A stretch of 64,000 nt of DNA from Buxus sempervirens. Its lineage: Eukaryota; Streptophyta; Magnoliopsida; Buxales; Buxaceae. The position numbers and the translations under genes are program-made. Below, in pieces: positions 33,770 through 46,100 of this stretch; position 1 is the first letter of the stretch, and each line of letters begins with the position of its first letter. Below the pieces are notes generated by a model. It saw only the letters and a program-made list of their open reading frames with translations, was not told the DNA's origin and did not search any database. The stretch is from NCBI GenBank assembly GCA_947561395.2, contig OX387191.1, positions 35,171,439 through 35,235,438 of the forward strand. Direction: 5' to 3'.

Positions 33770-35620
33770 ACCACTGTGAGACATGGAAAAATCACCGGAA
33801 TGATCATCCCTCCGTCAACACACGGGGCTCGAAATAAAAGTTGGAGAGTCGCCACCATTCATAATTTTGGATATGAATGGACACCAAAAGAATTAAAAAT
33901 AAGCAAAAGGAGCTAAAAAGCACATTCTAGGGTAAAAATAACCCTACTTGAAAATCAAATCCAGAGATGGGTAAGGGGATTAGATTATGAACGGGGGAAG
34001 GTGTTAGGCACCCCCATTCATCCACACGAAGTGGTAGCCAAGTGTATGTTCATGCAAAAATAAGAAAGCTTGCTAAAATCATAGAAAACCTTAAAAAAGG
34101 ACCAATGTATGATATTTTCACATGAAGATCTAAATGGATTCTAGATCCTCTCTTATGTCAATATCATTTCTGGAATATCACAAAAAGATGGAAATCAAAG
34201 TAAAGGTTGCACAAAACCAAGTCGAGGCAAATCCGGGAAATTTGGTAAAAAGTATGTCATTTGCCTTGAAATCATTCAAATATAATTTTAAATCAAATCA
34301 AACCAAATCAATTTGAAAGATTATAGTAAATAAGGGTCTCATGCAAAATTTCACTTCATTCCGATGAAAATCCTAGGAGTTATGCTCCTTGAAAGTTGCT
34401 ACTGGGGATATTTAAAAGTAATGAATGGGCAAGTTTGGAAAATCACACAGAAAACTCCTCTCCATAAAAATCCACGAAATTTGGTGTGATTGAAGTCTGT
34501 ATGGCCATCTTTCAAAAGAAACTAGCCTCATACAAAAATCCCTTCGGATGTGCCTTGGGTGATCTCCCGAACAGGCCCCGAAGATCACAGATTTACCCAG
34601 AAAAGTGCCATTGAGCAGTTCTGAGTAAATCGGCTACCAATAATTCAAATAGAGTCAAAAAATTATGAAACCAACTGGATTTGAAAATATACTCATAAAT
34701 AAGTGCCCAGAAATAAAAATCATTCAAATCGGACTTAAAACGAACACATGACGCTCCGTCGAAGTGACAAGTTCTGTATTCGAACCTGAACTGTCCACTC
34801 AACTTCGACAGAGAGGCGTCAAAAATCCGTTTGATATAAATTTATGAAATTTGGTGGACATAAACTAGACAGCCCCACCTTTCCCATGGTTCTGGAATCG
34901 CTCCAAAATTCATCCGGACGATGAAGTTATGAGCGTCCGAAGTCAGGGTACAGTTGCTGTCAAGTAAAGCCTTTTTTGGAGAAAAACCAAATCCGAAAAT
35001 TGATAAAAATGTGTGATCCATGCAAGATGAACACAAATACTTTAAAAATCATTCAAAGACATTTCAGAATTGATTGAGGCCATTTATTTCAGATTTATCA
35101 CAATAAATGCAATAAACCCAAAATATGAGCCTATCCTGCCAAAATAGTGCTATGTATGTGCAAGTGTGGAAAACCATATAAGATCAATAGAACAACAAAG
35201 CATGCATACATATTCATCAAAATGAGGTTCTAAAATAGCCTAGGGTTCCGTTCCATTATCGTTTCCCTCTGTTCTCTCTCCCCGTTAAACACGGTTCTTC
35301 AAGATAATCAAGGGTACTTTGAATATGAAACGGTTTACAATCAATCAAAAGGCTTTATGCTACATAGGTTCTAGCACTAGGGGGAGTCTCGAGATACTTT
35401 GAGCCGGGGAAGGGTTTTCACACACAAAGAAGGCCTTATTCTACAGAAAGGTAGAAGAAGAGATCTAGATCTAGGAATGTAAAAACAGAAAATAAAAGAA
35501 AAGTTTGAGGCTTACCTGGGTTCTGGATGCGATCCCGCAGCGGTTTTCTTCTTCTCTTGGAGTTCTTCTTGGCGAGAATTCAAAACAAGAGTTAATGGCC
35601 ATTTGCTTAAGGAGGAGCCT

Positions 35621-35631
35621 CCTATTTATAT
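35621..35631 (-). promoter_or_regulatory. TATA box in left LTR of C
   Basis: ATATAAATAGG on the minus strand, roughly 200 bp downstream of the palindromes in LTR orientation; the copy in the other LTR is at about 51570-51580. Confidence 0.55.
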
Positions 35632-35827
35632 GCAAAGGTTAGGGTTAGGGTTGGTGAGAATGGTAGACACAACATAATGTCTATAGCCCACCAACCTTAA
35701 CCATAAGGCTATTTCCGAGATTTCCACTCATTTAATGAGGGATATGATGGTAAAAGTGAAAAGCTCTCGGAAAACCCTAATTTTGAGCAAAACTAATATA
35801 TCAGGCCGGATACACAAGGGCCTTAAG

Positions 35828-35932
35828 GTATCCGGTATATAATACCGGATACACTAAAGCTCTCTTGTATTCGGCATTTTCCACCGGATACAAAGGAAAA
35901 TATTTGTATCCGGCCTGAGTTGCCGGATACAA
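35828..35932. repeat. Palindrome cluster in left LTR of C (GTATCCGG type)
   Basis: 35828-35852 has perfect 11-bp arms GTATCCGGTAT/ATACCGGATAC. 35865-35893 is imperfect (TTGTATTCGG/CCGGATACAA). 35904-35932 has 11-bp arms TTGTATCCGGC/GCCGGATACAA around CTGAGTT. The same three are in the right LTR at about 51777-51881. Confidence 0.88.
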
Positions 35933-36516
35933 GGAAAAAAGCCTTTTTTTCCAAATTTTAACACAGGCAATACTTATTTACATGTAATATCGTTTAAGTA
36001 AATGTCCTCGTATTTTTTAATCTCCATTTACTTAAGATATTACATGTAAATAAGCAAACACCCCCCCCCCCCCCAAATTGAATCCATTAAAATTAGTTCC
36101 AGGCCCAAATTCCAAGTGAATAAAAAGTCAACTTTTCAGTTCAAGGCAAAATTCCGGTTTTTCAGGTCTGGAAAAAAAGTTCAATATGTTAAAACCAAGG
36201 TATTCGTCAAGATTTAAAATCTCAAAAAATTCATTTATGCAATAACATTGCTAAAAACTTGATTACCGGGAAAAATTATCTTGAAATCTTGCTTTAAAAA
36301 ATATTTCATTTTCTGGGGTCAAAAGTCAACAAAATTCAACCGGAAAAAGTTTGACTTTGCACAAAAGATTGAATTTGGGCCTTTTCCTTTACGGTTTTGG
36401 ATTCAAATGGGTTAAGGATCTCAAACCCAATGCAAAGAACTGAAAATTCCAATAAAATATTTCTCTCCTTCAAGATTTATAAAAAAAAAAAATCGTGCAA
36501 TTTTGGGGTGTCTACA

Positions 36517-36536
36517 GCTGCCCCTCTTTGCTGGAG
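36517..36536 (-). other. Polypurine tract of element C
   Basis: Read on the minus strand, AGCAAAGAGGGGCAGC directly precedes the LTR start TGTAGACACCCC, as expected for plus-strand priming. Confidence 0.75.
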
Positions 36537-37543
36537 TTGTAGTACAATGAACAGCAAAGAATAGACTCAACTCAAAATTGCACGTTTGATAGACACATTA
36601 TTAATTGAACTTGCTTTGGTCAAACAAATGAGTGATAAAAGACATGGATTTGAAGATAGCCAATGAAACCCCTGCTATGTATAGTTTGACGGGGCGGCGT
36701 CTCGTCCTTATCTCAGATTTATTTGAGCTCTCGTGGCTATGAAAAGAAATCTGAGACAAGCAAATTTTGAAAAGATTGTGGATTTAAAATTGACCTCTGC
36801 AAACTCAATTGCTTTTGATGTCTTTCAACAATAAGGAAGGAAATATTTTATTGAATTTTCCTGATTGATTTTCTTATTTGATTTACCTGGGTGCCATTTG
36901 ATGCCCAAACCTGTGCTTGAATATTCTGCAACTTGCTTTTGCTTCTTCACCTTCTTGCTCTCTCAATAAGGTTGTATGTGCCATTGCTGCTCATAGCCTG
37001 CCTTCATTATTTTCAACTACCCAAGTGAATGCCTCTTCTTGATTGATGGATTTGAAAATCATGATCTATTAATCTAACCTCATACCCTTACAACCCATGA
37101 CCTCTCATTCATGCCTTCTTACTGCTCCAGTAAAATCCTTCTTCAGAATTGGAAACCTTTGTTTAAAGGAGGAAACATGCAACTGATTCAAAGTTTCTTC
37201 TTTTTTCTTTCAAATCCGAAGACTAAGGCCTGATTGCTTCTTCCAGATGCTGTAATTTATTTCAATGAAAACCCAGAGGGAAAGGCACTGAGCATGCCCC
37301 GGTTTTGATTGCTTGAAGTAGTATTTTCCCCTCAGCAGAGATGATCCTCTTTTTTCCTTTTTTTTTTTCTTCTTCTTCTCTTTCTTCTTTTTTTCTTTTC
37401 CTTTTTCTTCTCTTTTTTTTTTCCTTTTCTTTTCTCTTTTTTTTCTCTTTTTTTTTCTTTTTTTCTTTTTCTCTTTTTCCTTTTTTTTTTTTTTAGCTTT
37501 TTTTTTTTTTACAATATACTGAAATATCCCTTCTCCTTTGCAG
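36537..37543. other. 3' non-coding region of C with long pyrimidine tract
   Basis: No gene. 37330-37512 is almost pure T with C (TTTTCTTTTTC-like) and leads into the acceptor CTTTGCAG of the antisense gene. It may be an expanded polypyrimidine tract of that intron; exon 1 is missing in C. Confidence 0.55.
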
Positions 37544-38419
37544 CTTTGGTTACTTGACCACCTGAGTCAAATTGAGGAGATCAATTGACATTTGTTCCCA
37601 AGCTTGAAGGTTCCCATCTTGATGAGCAACCGAGGGTGTCCTAACACTCCAGGAGGTAAACAGGGCTGGTTTACTTTCTTCCAGGATGATCAAGTGAGGT
37701 GGCCTGGTACTTATCAGCCCAATGCAGAGACTGTGATCAGCTTCCGAGATCGCAACTTTCTGGTTCTGGCTAGCCTGAGACATGCGGTGTTTTATCTTCC
37801 TTTGCGGGTCCTTCGTCAGTTCAGAGCGACCCAGGGGATTATAGTCCCAAATGGGTATGAGAATCATCTTGGGCCCCTTTCTCCAGCTACCATGAAGCTG
37901 AATGCCTGGTTGATGAGGGAGTGGTCCTATGTTCGCTTCATGCGTGGCCCGGTCTTCTCAGAAGCCCATGTGAAGGATTATCTCTTCTGGATCAAGGAGC
38001 AGATACAGAGTCAGGCTCCATTACCTGAAGACCCTCCTGCAGTTTTGGCTCCTACTTATGAGGATATTTTAGAGTCTGAGAGAGCTTCCCACAAGCGACT
38101 CTAGCAGATATGGGTACAAGAGGCCCAGGAGCTTAGGATACGGGGCCTTGACATGTAAAGGCAACTTGCAGAGCAGGTATCTCGCCGTCTCGCTATGGAG
38201 AAGCAACTTGAGGAACATAGGCAGGCCCGCTGTCTTGAAGTCCGAGCACTGCGGCAGAAGCATCAGGATGCTTTAGCCAACCTTAGGAGCATGAGGATTA
38301 GGCAGACTCTTTCAGATGAGGTCATTTTCTTCTTGAGTGATCCCGCTGCAGAGGGGGCTTCTGGAGTTATCGCAGCTCGGATTCGGGAGCTTGAGGAGCG
38401 GCTAGGAGACAGAGATTAG
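37544..38419 (+). pseudogene. Antisense DUF7745-like gene of C, exon 2 only
   Basis: The exon starts after acceptor TTTGCAG (ends 37543) and runs 876 bp to TAG 38417-38419 in one frame. Three stops interrupt it, near 37586, 38102 and 38156. It is clearly the same protein as 4953-5847 in D: RGCPNTPGGKQGWFTFFQDD, LASLRHAVFYLPLRVLRQF, KDYLFWIKEQIQSQAPLPED, then a coiled coil and a SDEVIFFLSDP end. The frame has no frameshift although it lies opposite to the element's transcript. Upstream exon 1 is lost. The role of such antisense ORFs in Tat elements is unknown. Confidence 0.72.
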
Positions 38420-39373
38420 CTTTATTTCCTGCACATTTTTCTTTCATACCTTTGTACGAAATTGAACTCCAATAGTGGAAAGCCAAAGTATTCAATTCAA
38501 AATAAAATTTTTATATTATTGGCCTCAGAATGCTCAGATGCTTGTAAAAACAAAGGTTTATGAAAAGTATTTGATTTCTCATCACTGGCCAAAGTATAAT
38601 TTTTTCTTTTTATATTTTTTTTTATTTTTTGAAATTTGGTCCATGCACTTAATCACATATAATTAAAGGAATTAAACCAGGTTAAATAATGAAAAGGGTA
38701 ATCCACAAAATAATGAGGGATCAGAACCGTCCATCTTAGGACCTTTAGAGTCATCCCCAAATGCCTTTTTTCCAAAATTGACCGTATTACCCAATCTGCC
38801 CAGTTTCAGTACTTGTGCTGATGTTTCTTCAAGCTTGGGTTTCCCTGATCAACTCAACCACTGATTTTTCTTCATTATTTTTTTATTTTTTCTTTTTGCC
38901 TTTTTTGCCAATATTGCCCCTAGCGCCAGTTACGGTTTTCACTAGGGCCGGCTTCTGCATTCCGTCATCACCAATCTTACTCTGACATTTGAATGAACAA
39001 ACTAAGATCACCGAGGGCTTAAAAATAGGACGAAACAAAGGCCAGGTTTGGTTTATGAAAGAAAGGGTATTAAAGGCCCAAACATTTTCAAATGTGGAAA
39101 TAGGCCAACCGGACTTACAGTCAATGAATTTAACCCTTTTTCCCCAAATTGCATTTTTTGCATCTTTTTCACACTTGGCTTTCATTTGCCATTTTTCATT
39201 CTTTTTTTCCTTTTTTCCTTAACTTTGCCCCAATTGGCTTTGCCCCAATTTGACTGTAAATCCGGTTTTGGTTTATCAAAGAAACGAACCGGCTCAATTT
39301 GGCTAGACTAGGGATTCAAATTTTGAAGGAAATAAAGAAAAATGGCCTCAGATCATTTCCTAGAAATATTCAC
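38420..39373. other. Spacer between antisense exon and integrase end (C)
   Basis: Non-coding; aligns with 5848-6833 of D. T-rich blocks at 38600-38630 and 38870-38900. Conserved GCCAGTTACGGTTTTCACTAG at about 38926. Confidence 0.6.
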
Positions 39374-42300
39374 TCAAGGAAAATACCTTTTTACTGCATC
39401 GGAGTTAATTGGCTCAGGAAAATCTGACCCATCCATTTCTGCTAAGATGAGTGCACCCCCTGACAGGACCTTCTTGACGACATAAGGCCCTTCCCAATTG
39501 GGCTTGAACTTACCACGAGGGTCTTCCAAAAATGATAAGATTTTCTTTAGTACTAAGTTTCCTTCCTGGAAAGTTCTGGGCCTCACTTTCTTATTGTAGG
39601 CTCAGGCCATTCTCCTTTGGTACAACTGGCCATGACATAGTGCTTTTAACCGCTTTTCTTCTATCAGGTTGAGTTGATCATGTCTTGACTGTATCCATTC
39701 AGCTTCTTCCAATTCTGCCTCCATGAGCACTCTGAGTGATGGGATTTCTACTTCCACTGGCAAGACTGCTTCCATTCCATAGACTAGGGAATACGGGGTT
39801 GCCCCGGTTGAGGTTCGAATCGAGGTTCTGTAGGCATGTAGAGCAAGTGGCAGCATTTCATGCCAATCCTTGTAGCTCACTACCATCTTCTGGATGATTT
39901 TCTTTATGTTCTTGTTTGCTGCTTCCACTGCCCCATTCATCTTAGGCCTGTACGGAGCTGACTTATGGTGGGTGATCTGAAACTGCTCACACATCTTCTT
40001 CATGTCCTTGTTCTTAATATTTGAAGCATTGTCTGATACTATGGCACTTGGCACTCCATAGCGACAAATGATATTGTGCTTCAAAAATTTAATAACATGG
40101 TTGCTTGTAATGTTCGCATATGAAGCTGCTTCTACCCATTTAGTGAAGTAATCAATCGCCACCAGGATAAATCTGTGCCCGTTCGATGCCTTAGGGGAGA
40201 TCATGGTAATAACATCTATGCCCCACATAGAGAAGGGCCATGGGGATGTCATGTTGTGCAACTCACCCAGGGGTGCATGCTTATTATCTGCATATATCTG
40301 AAATTGATGGCACCTCCTGACATGTATACAACAATCATGTTCCATGGTCGTCCAGTAGTAGCCCAACCTCAAGATCTTCTTCGCAAGCATGTGTCCGCTC
40401 ATATGGGGCCCACAAACTCCTCCATGTACAGTTTCAATCAATCTTTCCGATTCAGCCTTGGCAACACATCTGAGCAGAATGTCGTTATGTGACCTCTTGT
40501 ACACATGTCCACCACTTAGCAGAAATTGACCAGCCAATCTCTGTATTGTCCTCTTCTCAGTAGCAGTGGCATTTTCTGGCAGACTCTGATTGTTCAAGAA
40601 ATTTTTGATATCTTGAAACCACGGTGCTTCTTCTTCTGGTGCTCCCTCTAGAATAAGACAGTAAGCCGGTTCATCTCTAACCTCAATTTCCAGCGGTCTG
40701 ATGTCTACTCCTTCTGGTATGCTGACCATTGAAGCCAAGGTTGCTAGAGCATCCGCAAACTGATTCTTGGCCTTTGGCATATAGTTGAAGGAAATTCGAG
40801 TGAAATTTGTGCTTATTTCTTCCAAGTATTGGTGATAGGGGATCAATTTGTGATCCTTGGTTTTCCACTCACCAGTTGTTTGGAAGATGATAAGACTCAA
40901 ATCCCCGTATACGTCAAGTTCCTCTACTCCATGATCCATGGCTGCTTGCAATCCAATTATGCATGCTTCATATTCTGCTATGTTATTGGTGCACTGGAAT
41001 CTCAGATTTACTACAATTAGGATATGTGAACCATCTGGTTTAACCAAGACTGCCCCTATTCCGTTTCCATTCATATTGGTGGCCCCATCAAAGAACATCT
41101 GCCAAGAACTCTCACTTTCCTCCTCTTCAGTGTACAGAATTGCCTCATCTGGAAAGTTGGTCTTCAAGGGTTGGTATTCTGGCAGAGGATGTGCAGCCAG
41201 GTGATCAGCTATGGCTTGACCCTTGATGGCATTCTGGGTGATGTATGTGAGGTCAAACTCGGACAGTAGCAATTGCCACTTTGCCGTCCTGCCAGTCAGT
41301 GCCGGTTTCTCAAATAAATACTTCAGCGGGTCCATCCGGGATATCAATAATGTGGAGTGACTAAGGAAGTAATGCCTTAGCCTCTGAGTTGCCCACACTA
41401 GAGCACAGCAAGTCTTCTCCAATGGTGAGTATTTGGCTTCATATTCTGTGAATTTTTTACTCAGATAGTAAATGGCCCTTTCCTTCCTACCAGTCTCATC
41501 ATGCTGCCCCAAGACGCATCCCATCGACGTTTCCAACACTGACAAGTACAGGATCAGTGGTCTTCCTGGAGTTGGTGGCACTAGCACAGGTGGGTTCAGT
41601 AAATATTCCTTGATCGTATCGAAGGCCTGCTGGCAATCCTCATTCCAGACCATCGGGTTATCTTTCCTCAGAAGCTTGAAAATTGGTTCACAGATAGCAG
41701 TGAGCTGCGCTATGAACCGGCTTATGTATTGAATTCTTCCAAGAAAGCCCCTGACCTCCTTCTCGGTTCTGGGTACTGGCATTTCAATTATGGCCTTCGC
41801 TTTAGCCGGGTCAATTTCAATTCCTCTTCGGCTCACTATAAACCCCAGTAACTTCCCTGATGTAGCCCCAAAGACGCACTTAGCCGGGTTAAGCCGTAGA
41901 CTATACTTCCTGAGACGATCAAACACTTTCTTCAGGTTGATCAAGTGGTCCTCCTCTTTGCATGATTTGGCAATCATATCGTCCACATAGACCTCCATCT
42001 CCTTGTGGATCATGTCATGGAATAGTGCTGTCATGGCCCGCTGGTATGTTGCCCCAGCGTTTTTAAGCCCAAACGGCATGACCGTGTAGTGGAATGTGCC
42101 CCAAGGTGTGATAAATGCTGTTTTCTCTTGATCTTCCTTAGCCATCTTGATCTGATTATATCCTGAGAAGCCATCCATGAAGGAGAATAGGCTATGTACC
42201 GCAGTATTGTCCACCAAGATGTCTATGTGTGGAAGCGGAAAATCATCCTTTGGACTTGCCTTGTTCAAGTCTCTGTAGTCCACGCACATTCGGACTTTCC

Positions 42301-42553
42301 CGTCCTTCTTTGGTACCGGCACTATGTTTGCGAGCCACTAAGGGTACGTAGAGACTGCCAAAAATCTGGCTTGAAATTGCTTGACCACTTCGTCCTTGAC
42401 CTTGAAGGTCCATTCTGGCTTCAATCTTCTTAGCTTCTGCTTAATTGGCTTAACCCCTGGCAAAATTGGCAACTTATGCACCACCATGTTCGTGTCCAAC
42501 CCCGGCATGTCCCGATATGACCAAGCGAACACATCCTTGTAATCTGCCAAGAA
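39374..42553 (-). pseudogene. pol of element C: RT, RNase H, archaeal-like RNase H, integrase
   Basis: One frame from 42553 to 39374, with stops at 42338-42340 and 39602-39604 (CGA to TGA). The longest open part is 906 codons (39602-42322). Positions in it: RT YVDD 112-115; RNase H about 258-375; archaeal-like RNase H with D411, E451, D473 and D523; integrase zinc region H632, H639, C670; integrase core D702, D763 and E799 (spacing 35). Position 673, where D has the second zinc Cys, is Phe. The downstream tail (39374-39586) is the GPY/F-type module. Dual RNase H places it in the Tat lineage. It copies the element's RNA and integrates the DNA. Confidence 0.93.
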
Positions 42554-43163
42554 TCATGATATTTCATTTTGCTGCACATTAGACAAGTATGCCCCGATTT
42601 TCACAATTTTTGGGTCCTCTTCGGTCCCAAGATTTATGGATATGGTCTCCTCAATATTAGGTTGGACCCCCTTTTCATGACGTTCCAATTGGTATTCAAT
42701 TTCTTTTGGAACGTCTTCTTCTTCGACCTCGGTCTCTTCTTCGACCCCCATGAGGTCAAAGTCGAGCTCAAAGTCGAAGTCATATTCAACTTGGTCCAAT
42801 TCGGTTTGATTATATGGTTCATAAGTAGTTTGGACCTTTTTGAAAAAATTAAATTTTCTAGAAAAAATGGAAAAATCTTTTTGGGTTTTTTGTGAGCCCT
42901 CTAAACATAATCCCCCTGAAGACGAAGGCCCATTAAAACCTTCAGGGAAATGGCATTCCACTATTGGAGTTTTTTTTGGAAGCGGTGTTAGTTTTCCGAA
43001 CAAACGCTGCTTCAAAGGTAAGGGGAGTTTCCTCCCAATTGTTCAAAAAATGTTTTTCGGGAGCGGGGGAAATTGTGCAAGCCCGCTCCTCAAGCCCGGA
43101 ATCTGATGCCACCATCACCGGATGGGTACTGCCCTTTTCTGCTATGGGGCCCAATCAGATATG
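42554..43163 (-). pseudogene. Pro-pol linker of C
   Basis: Acidic linker with ELDQVEYDFDFELDFDL, EEETEVEEEDVPKEIE and ISINLGTEEDPKIVKIG, in frame with pol, separated from it by a TGA at 42554-42556. The preceding protease-side frame (MGPIAEKGSTHPVMVASDSG ... SGMPFP) overlaps it in another frame and ends at 42942. The A8 tract at 42970-42977 lies in the overlap. A one-base deletion near 43160 additionally shifts the upstream gag-pro frame. The role of the linker is unknown; D has the same segment. Confidence 0.75.
42970..42977 (-). other. A8 tract at pro/pol frame change (C)
   Basis: Coding sense TCC AAA AAA AAC TCC, identical to D at 19144-19151. The frame upstream ends 28 nt later; the pol frame is +1 relative to it. 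Confidence 0.45.
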
Positions 43164-46100
43164 ACCTCTACTGGAATCTTTACTGCGGCCCAGTCAATGA
43201 ACGGTAGCTCGTTGTCACTACCAGTCTTCTCGCCTTCAGTCATGGCGAAGAAAGCCCCCACATCTTCAGAGAAGTCTGTCCGCTGCTCTGGTTGTGGCCC
43301 AGGCCCATCCACTGCTTCCAGTATTGGAGATGGGCTATATGGTTGCAAGGCCGAAACAACAGGCTTCTGAAATGGGTTGATGTTGTAGTAGGGAGGCTTG
43401 GACTGATCCATAGGAGGAGACAGTTGGATTATATATGAGGGTTTAGGGAAACTTTCCCTTAAATGAGGGAGTTTTCCTTTGCTTCTTTCCTCTCCTTTTT
43501 CATGCTTCATCCTCCTCCAGCCTCGGGGTTTAAACCCCAGTCCCACTTTAGGAACCAGTTTCTTAGCCGTGATTGGCTCCACCATTCCCTGCAAATTGAC
43601 TCCCAGGCCTTTCCCGGGGTGAAAGTGGTATTTTTCCATCACTTTCTTCACCATCTTTTCTGCAGTGGTCCCCTTTTCCTTCTTTTTCTCACACCCCCCA
43701 GGTATGAAATTTACTGTCTCAAATTGAAATGAGTGGAATGCAATCTTGTCGACAGTCAAGTCCACATTGATTAGGGGTACATCAGGTGACACTATAGGAG
43801 GCACCAAGTTTTCGGCTAAGACTGTTATCACCCTTTGCCCTCTTACATATTTCACCCTTTGGTGGAGCGTGGATGGTATTGCCCTAGCCGAATGTATCCA
43901 CGGCCTTCCTAGGAGCAGATTGAAGGCTGCGGGTATATCCATCACCTCAAATGTGATGTTAAAAATATTCGGCCCAATTGTGACCGGCAGTTCAATCTCC
44001 CCTAGGGAGTGGGTCTTGGAGCTATCAAAAGCCCTCACTATTCTCCCATTCTGCTTGATCCTTGACTGGTCCAAACCAAGCTTGGTAAAAGTGATTAACG
44101 GGCAAACGTTTAACGCTGACCCGTTGTCAATTAGTACCCGTGCAATCATGCAGCCCTTACAAAGCACTGTGATGTGCAAAGGGTCAACGTGATAGCACCC
44201 ACCTGGGCTGATCTCACCCTCTAAGAAACTTATCACATTATGTGACAAGATTTGACCAACCATTTTGCCAAGCTGGTCTGGATCAATTGTCTTGGATACA
44301 TGTGCACTCTGTAGCACCCTTAGCAATGCATCCCTGTGCTTTTCGGAATTCAGCAAAAGGCCCAGTATTGAAATCTGGGCCGGGACCTTGTTCAACTGAT
44401 CCACAAGATTGAATTCACTTTTTTTTATGATTTTTATGAGGTCGGCTACCTCATTTTCTGCACCCTGGGGGGTGTCTTCTCTCACTTTGTTTTTTCCTTT
44501 TTGTTTTCTTTTTTCTTCATTTTCTTTTTTTTCTTTTTCTACTTTCGTCTCTTTCTCTTTCTCTTCACCCCCTTCACATCTCCCTGACCTCGTCATGAGG
44601 TTCACCTCCTCCTGGTTCTGGTTCCTAACCATTGGAACCGTAGCCGTGATTCCCTCGCTGTAATTCCATGGTACAGCGGCCTCAAAATAGGCTAATTTAG
44701 GGATGTTGACCACCAACGGTTGGAGTTTGGACCAGGATGTATGGGCCGGTTTAGGGATAGTCTGGGCTGGCTGAACATTTACAACCAAGGGTTGGAGTTT
44801 GGATTTTGTGGGGACAGAAGAAGTGATGGAAGCAGTGGTGGGGTCAAGGTTGATGACCAGTGGAGCCTTGGACGGCTTAGATGGTGAATATATGGGTGGA
44901 CTGCAATTGAAGACCAATGGGGGCCTTGCAGTATTTATCTGGGCCATAAGAGAGGAGACCCGGTTTAAAGAGGAGCTTATGTCCTCCGCAGCAGGATTGT
45001 TTTTCTGGGAGACCATGTTGATCTCCTCTTCTTCCTCCTCTGGGAAAAATCGGACCTGGACAGTGGTCCCTACTGGATCTATGAGCTGTGATGGGTCAAA
45101 GGCCCTTCTGGTGGTGGATATGGCGGTGATAGAATTGGATGGGCCTGCCCCATTATGGTACGGCAGAGGGTTCTGCCCAATATCATTTCCCGACGGGGTG
45201 GGTGCAGCAGTGTTAAAGACCAAAGCCTTCTGGTCCAACAAGTCCTGGACCGCATGCTTCAGCATCCAGCAAGTGTCGGTAGAGTGCCCCGGTGCACCCA
45301 TGTGATAATCGCATGTGATTGCTGGATCAAAATTTCTACCCTTTGGGGCATTTGGGTTGGGCTCTTTCAGAGTCAAATATTCCCCCTTCAGCAGGGTTGG
45401 TAGCAGTTGGGACAGCGATATCGGGAGAGGAGTAAAGACTCTATTCCTCCTTGCTGCCATCCAGGCCTCCCGTTCTTCCTTAGTAAAGGCCCTCCTCTGG
45501 TTTGCAGGCACGGAAGGGGAGAAATTGACATTATGCGGGGTCTGGTACAACTGCTGGGCCTGTTGGGCCTGCTGGGGTGCCGAGATGTTCACATGAAGTG
45601 GCTTCTTGGCTGGAGGAGCCTGGACCAGGTTCACCTCCCCTTCTTTTCGGGCCCCTGTCTTCTTGAACCCGGTTCCCTTCTTCTGGGCCATGGAGGCCGA
45701 GGAATCAGACTGCCCAGTCAGAGTAGAGTAGTCTATCAGCCTTCCTGACCTGACCCCTTCCTCGATCCGGTCCCCCACTTGTACCAGGGCTGCAAAGTTG
45801 GTGGTGATCTAGCCCACCAGATGGTTGTAGCAGGGCTGCCCCAGTGTGCCCATAAATGTGGAGATCATCTCTGGTTCTTGCATAGGTGGTCTGACCTGGG
45901 AGGCGGCTTCTCTCCACCTCTTGGCATACTGCCGTACTGGCTCATCTTTTCCCTTGCTCATTCTCATCATGTCGTACCGGTCCGGCACGATCTCAGAGTT
46001 AAACTTGTACTGATCCAGGAACGCGTCAGCCAAGTCCTTCCACCTCCTGATCCTTCCATGGTCCACTGTAGCGAACCACCTAAGAGCTGACCCGGTCAGA

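Larger units (their letters stand above)
33775..36516 (-). mobile_element. 3' LTR of element C (left)
   Basis: 2742 bp. On the plus strand TGTGAGACATGG to GGGGTGTCTACA; in its own orientation it starts TGTAGACACCCC. It contains GTATCCGG-type palindromes (35828-35932), a TATA box and a 14-bp C run at 36061-36074 (7 in the other LTR). A U5 motif TGGCGACTCT sits on the minus strand at 33845-33854, after a CCATTCATA/TATGAATGG hairpin. Confidence 0.95.

Noticed and set aside
35637..35654. Telomere-like GGTTAGGGTTAGGG, also at about 51588
   Set aside because: Only about two and a half units, inside an LTR and present in both LTR copies; not an interstitial telomere tract.
37330..37543. Long T/C tract considered as a poly(A) tail of an antisense retrocopy
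   Set aside because: It ends in a CTTTGCAG acceptor continuous with the antisense exon also present in D, so an expanded intron pyrimidine tract is simpler; no target duplication.
43463..45748. Plus-strand open frames of 80-170 codons between 43.4 and 45.8 kb
   Set aside because: They are antisense shadows of the gag-protease frame of C and have no conserved counterpart in D.
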